A stretch of 7,236 bases of DNA, from positions 1 through 7,236 of the forward strand of contig JAISIU010000152.1 of assembly GCA_031261885.1 (NCBI GenBank). The letters are read 5' to 3'. This DNA is from Bifidobacteriaceae bacterium. GTDB lineage: Bacteria; Actinomycetota; Actinomycetes; Actinomycetales; WQXJ01. A model generated the notes under the pieces. It did no database searches and had not been told where the DNA came from. It saw only the letters and a program-made list of their open reading frames with translations. Positions 6,334 to 7,236 of the stretch are shown piece after piece (positions within the stretch are counted from its first letter, which is position 1; each line of letters begins with the position of its first letter). A program made the position numbers and the translations under genes.

Positions 6334-6339
6334 TAGACT
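6334..6339 (+). promoter_or_regulatory. Probable -10 element of the small conserved gene (leaderless)
   Basis: TAGACT (within TAATAGACT) ends seven bases before the GTG at 6347, the same spacing as for the dprA-like gene. No Shine-Dalgarno precedes the GTG. No clear -35 is seen. Confidence 0.5.
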
Positions 6340-6346
6340 TCACGGT

Positions 6347-6715
6347 GTGATCTTCAAAGCCATCCAGGAGGGACGGCCCTATCCCGACCATGGCTATGTC
6401 ACGCCCAAACAGTGGTCCGCGATCCCGCCACGCCAGATCCGACTCTCGGAACTCGTCACCACGAAACGCATGCTTGACCTCGCCGGACTGCTCTCCGAGG
6501 ACTCGACCTTCTACGGCGACCTGTTCGCCCATGTCGTGCGCTGGCACGGCACCTACTACCTGGAGGACGGGCTGCACCGTGCCGTGCGCGCCGCCCTGTA
6601 CCAGCGGCAGATGCTCCACGTCCGCGTGCTCAACCTCGACGAGATGCCCCCGGCGCCCGCCCCGGCCGCCGAAGACCTGCCCCCCACTTCCGAGATGCCC
6701 AAGGTAGAGGACTGA
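6347..6715 (+). CDS. Small conserved actinobacterial protein with ParB/sulfiredoxin-like motif
   Basis: 122 residues from GTG 6347. The opening IFKAIQEGRPYPDHG and the core TFYGDLFAHVVRWHGTYYLEDGLHRAVRAAL (54-84) are, from memory, conserved across actinobacteria, where this protein precedes a LytR_C protein; databases often label it 'VapB family antitoxin'. I see no VapC partner and no AbrB or ribbon-helix-helix pattern. YYLEDGLHRAVRAAL followed by VRVLNLD resembles the 'DGxHRxxAA' core of the ParB/sulfiredoxin fold, which suggests that fold instead. The C-terminal 22 residues (PPAPAPAAEDLPP...) are a disordered tail. An upstream in-frame ATG at 6218 overlaps the lipoprotein gene and gives a Pro-rich, unlikely N-terminus. 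The gene overlaps the next by one base, so the two are an operon. Function unknown. Confidence 0.78.
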   Translation: MIFKAIQEGRPYPDHGYVTPKQWSAIPPRQIRLSELVTTKRMLDLAGLLSEDSTFYGDLFAHVVRWHGTYYLEDGLHRAVRAALYQRQMLHVRVLNLDEMPPAPAPAAEDLPPTSEMPKVED

Positions 6716-7236
6716 TGCCACGCAAACCACGTTCCGCCCTGGCCGTCAAACGTCACGTCTTCATCCGACAGGTGGCGATCTTCGGCGTCATCGCCGCCGT
6801 GCTGGCCGTGGTCGGAGTGGTCGCGGCAGGGGCCTACACCGGCCGCCTCACGATCGGCTTCATCAGCCACCCGTTCAGCTCCCCCACGCCGTCCGCCACG
6901 GACTACGGCCCCACGCCGTGCCCGGCGAGCGATGACGCGAAGTACCCGGCCAACGCGAAGATCACGGTACGGGTCCTCAACGCCTCGACCATCACGGGCG
7001 CGGCCGGCTCCGTGGGGCAGACCCTCCAGGCCCGCGGCTTCAAGGTCGACTCCGTGGCCTCGATCAGCGAGGACTTCCAGGGCTCGATCCTGGTGCGCGC
7101 CGGCTACAAAGGCATCGACGCCGCCTACATGGTGCTGACCCACATGCCGGACGACGCCAAGCTGACCGTCGACGACCGCGACACGTCCGTGGTCGACGTC
7201 ATCATCGGCGCCAAGTACAACGGCATCCGGCCCGCC
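6715..7236 (+). CDS. LytR C-terminal (LytR_C) domain membrane protein (partial, runs off right edge)
   Basis: ATG at 6715 shares its A with the stop of the preceding gene (TGATG); AGAGGA at 6706-6711 lies just upstream. 174 codons are visible with no stop. A short basic cytoplasmic N-terminus (1-18) precedes one membrane helix (19-41, QVAIFGVIAAVLAVVGVVAAG), then a Ser/Thr/Pro linker. TVRVLNASTITGAAGSVGQTLQARGFKVD (84-112) through VVDVIIGAKYNGI (159-171) is the LytR_C fold. This domain occurs in LytR-CpsA-Psr proteins and as a stand-alone domain; here the transferase part is absent, so it is a stand-alone membrane-tethered form facing the cell wall. The exact role, perhaps in envelope biogenesis, is not known to me. 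Confidence 0.85.
   Translation, partial: MPRKPRSALAVKRHVFIRQVAIFGVIAAVLAVVGVVAAGAYTGRLTIGFISHPFSSPTPSATDYGPTPCPASDDAKYPANAKITVRVLNASTITGAAGSVGQTLQARGFKVDSVASISEDFQGSILVRAGYKGIDAAYMVLTHMPDDAKLTVDDRDTSVVDVIIGAKYNGIRPA

Noticed and set aside
6347..6715. VapBC toxin-antitoxin system
   Set aside because: No PIN-domain toxin is adjacent and the protein lacks an antitoxin DNA-binding pattern.
1..7236. CRISPR array, rRNA or insertion sequence
   Set aside because: No regularly spaced repeats, no rRNA-like sequence and no transposase frame seen.

Overview
The window looks like chromosomal DNA from a high-GC Gram-positive bacterium (Actinomycetota). Coding regions are strongly GC-rich at third positions, three genes appear to be read from leaderless promoters, and the right end carries an actinobacterial pair: a small 'IFKAIQEGRPYPDHG' protein followed by a LytR_C-domain membrane protein. 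I cannot place the genus from sequence alone.

Layout, left to right. (1) Minus strand, 1628 to the left edge: the first 542 codons of a large secreted surface protein, with a signal peptide, a propeller-like region and the start of an SdrD_B/Cna_B-type domain; its C-terminus lies outside the window. (2) 1629-2410: an unusually long (782 bp) non-coding stretch holding a G-quadruplex motif, a perfect 18-bp palindrome and a nested, cloverleaf-like inverted-repeat structure. (3) Minus strand 3421-2411: galE, UDP-glucose 4-epimerase. (4) 3422-3607: a short gap with a coding-like C-terminal remnant and two adjacent 17-bp repeats that fold into a strong hairpin. (5) Minus strand 5400-3608: a two-gene operon encoding a DprA/SLOG-family protein and, overlapping by 4 bp, a ComF-like zinc-ribbon phosphoribosyltransferase. 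(6) Plus strand 5602-6291: a lipoprotein. (7) Plus strand 6347 to the right edge: the small conserved protein, which has a ParB/sulfiredoxin-like motif, and the LytR_C protein, overlapping by 1 base.

The most notable item is the DprA-phosphoribosyltransferase operon. The two halves resemble competence proteins DprA and ComF, but neither is in a competence context. The two are translationally coupled, the DprA has altered motifs and no C-terminal winged helix, and base composition is visibly lower in GC than in the flanking galE. This arrangement matches what is known of ShosTA-type toxin-antitoxin/anti-phage systems (ShosT = PRTase toxin, ShosA = DprA-like antitoxin). I therefore read it as a probable actinobacterial ShosTA-like defence module inserted between galE and a housekeeping lipoprotein-LytR_C block. 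The hairpin-forming repeat and the gene remnant beside it may mark the insertion edge. The surface-protein and galE genes are separate transcription units, and nothing here shows that they work with the defence module.
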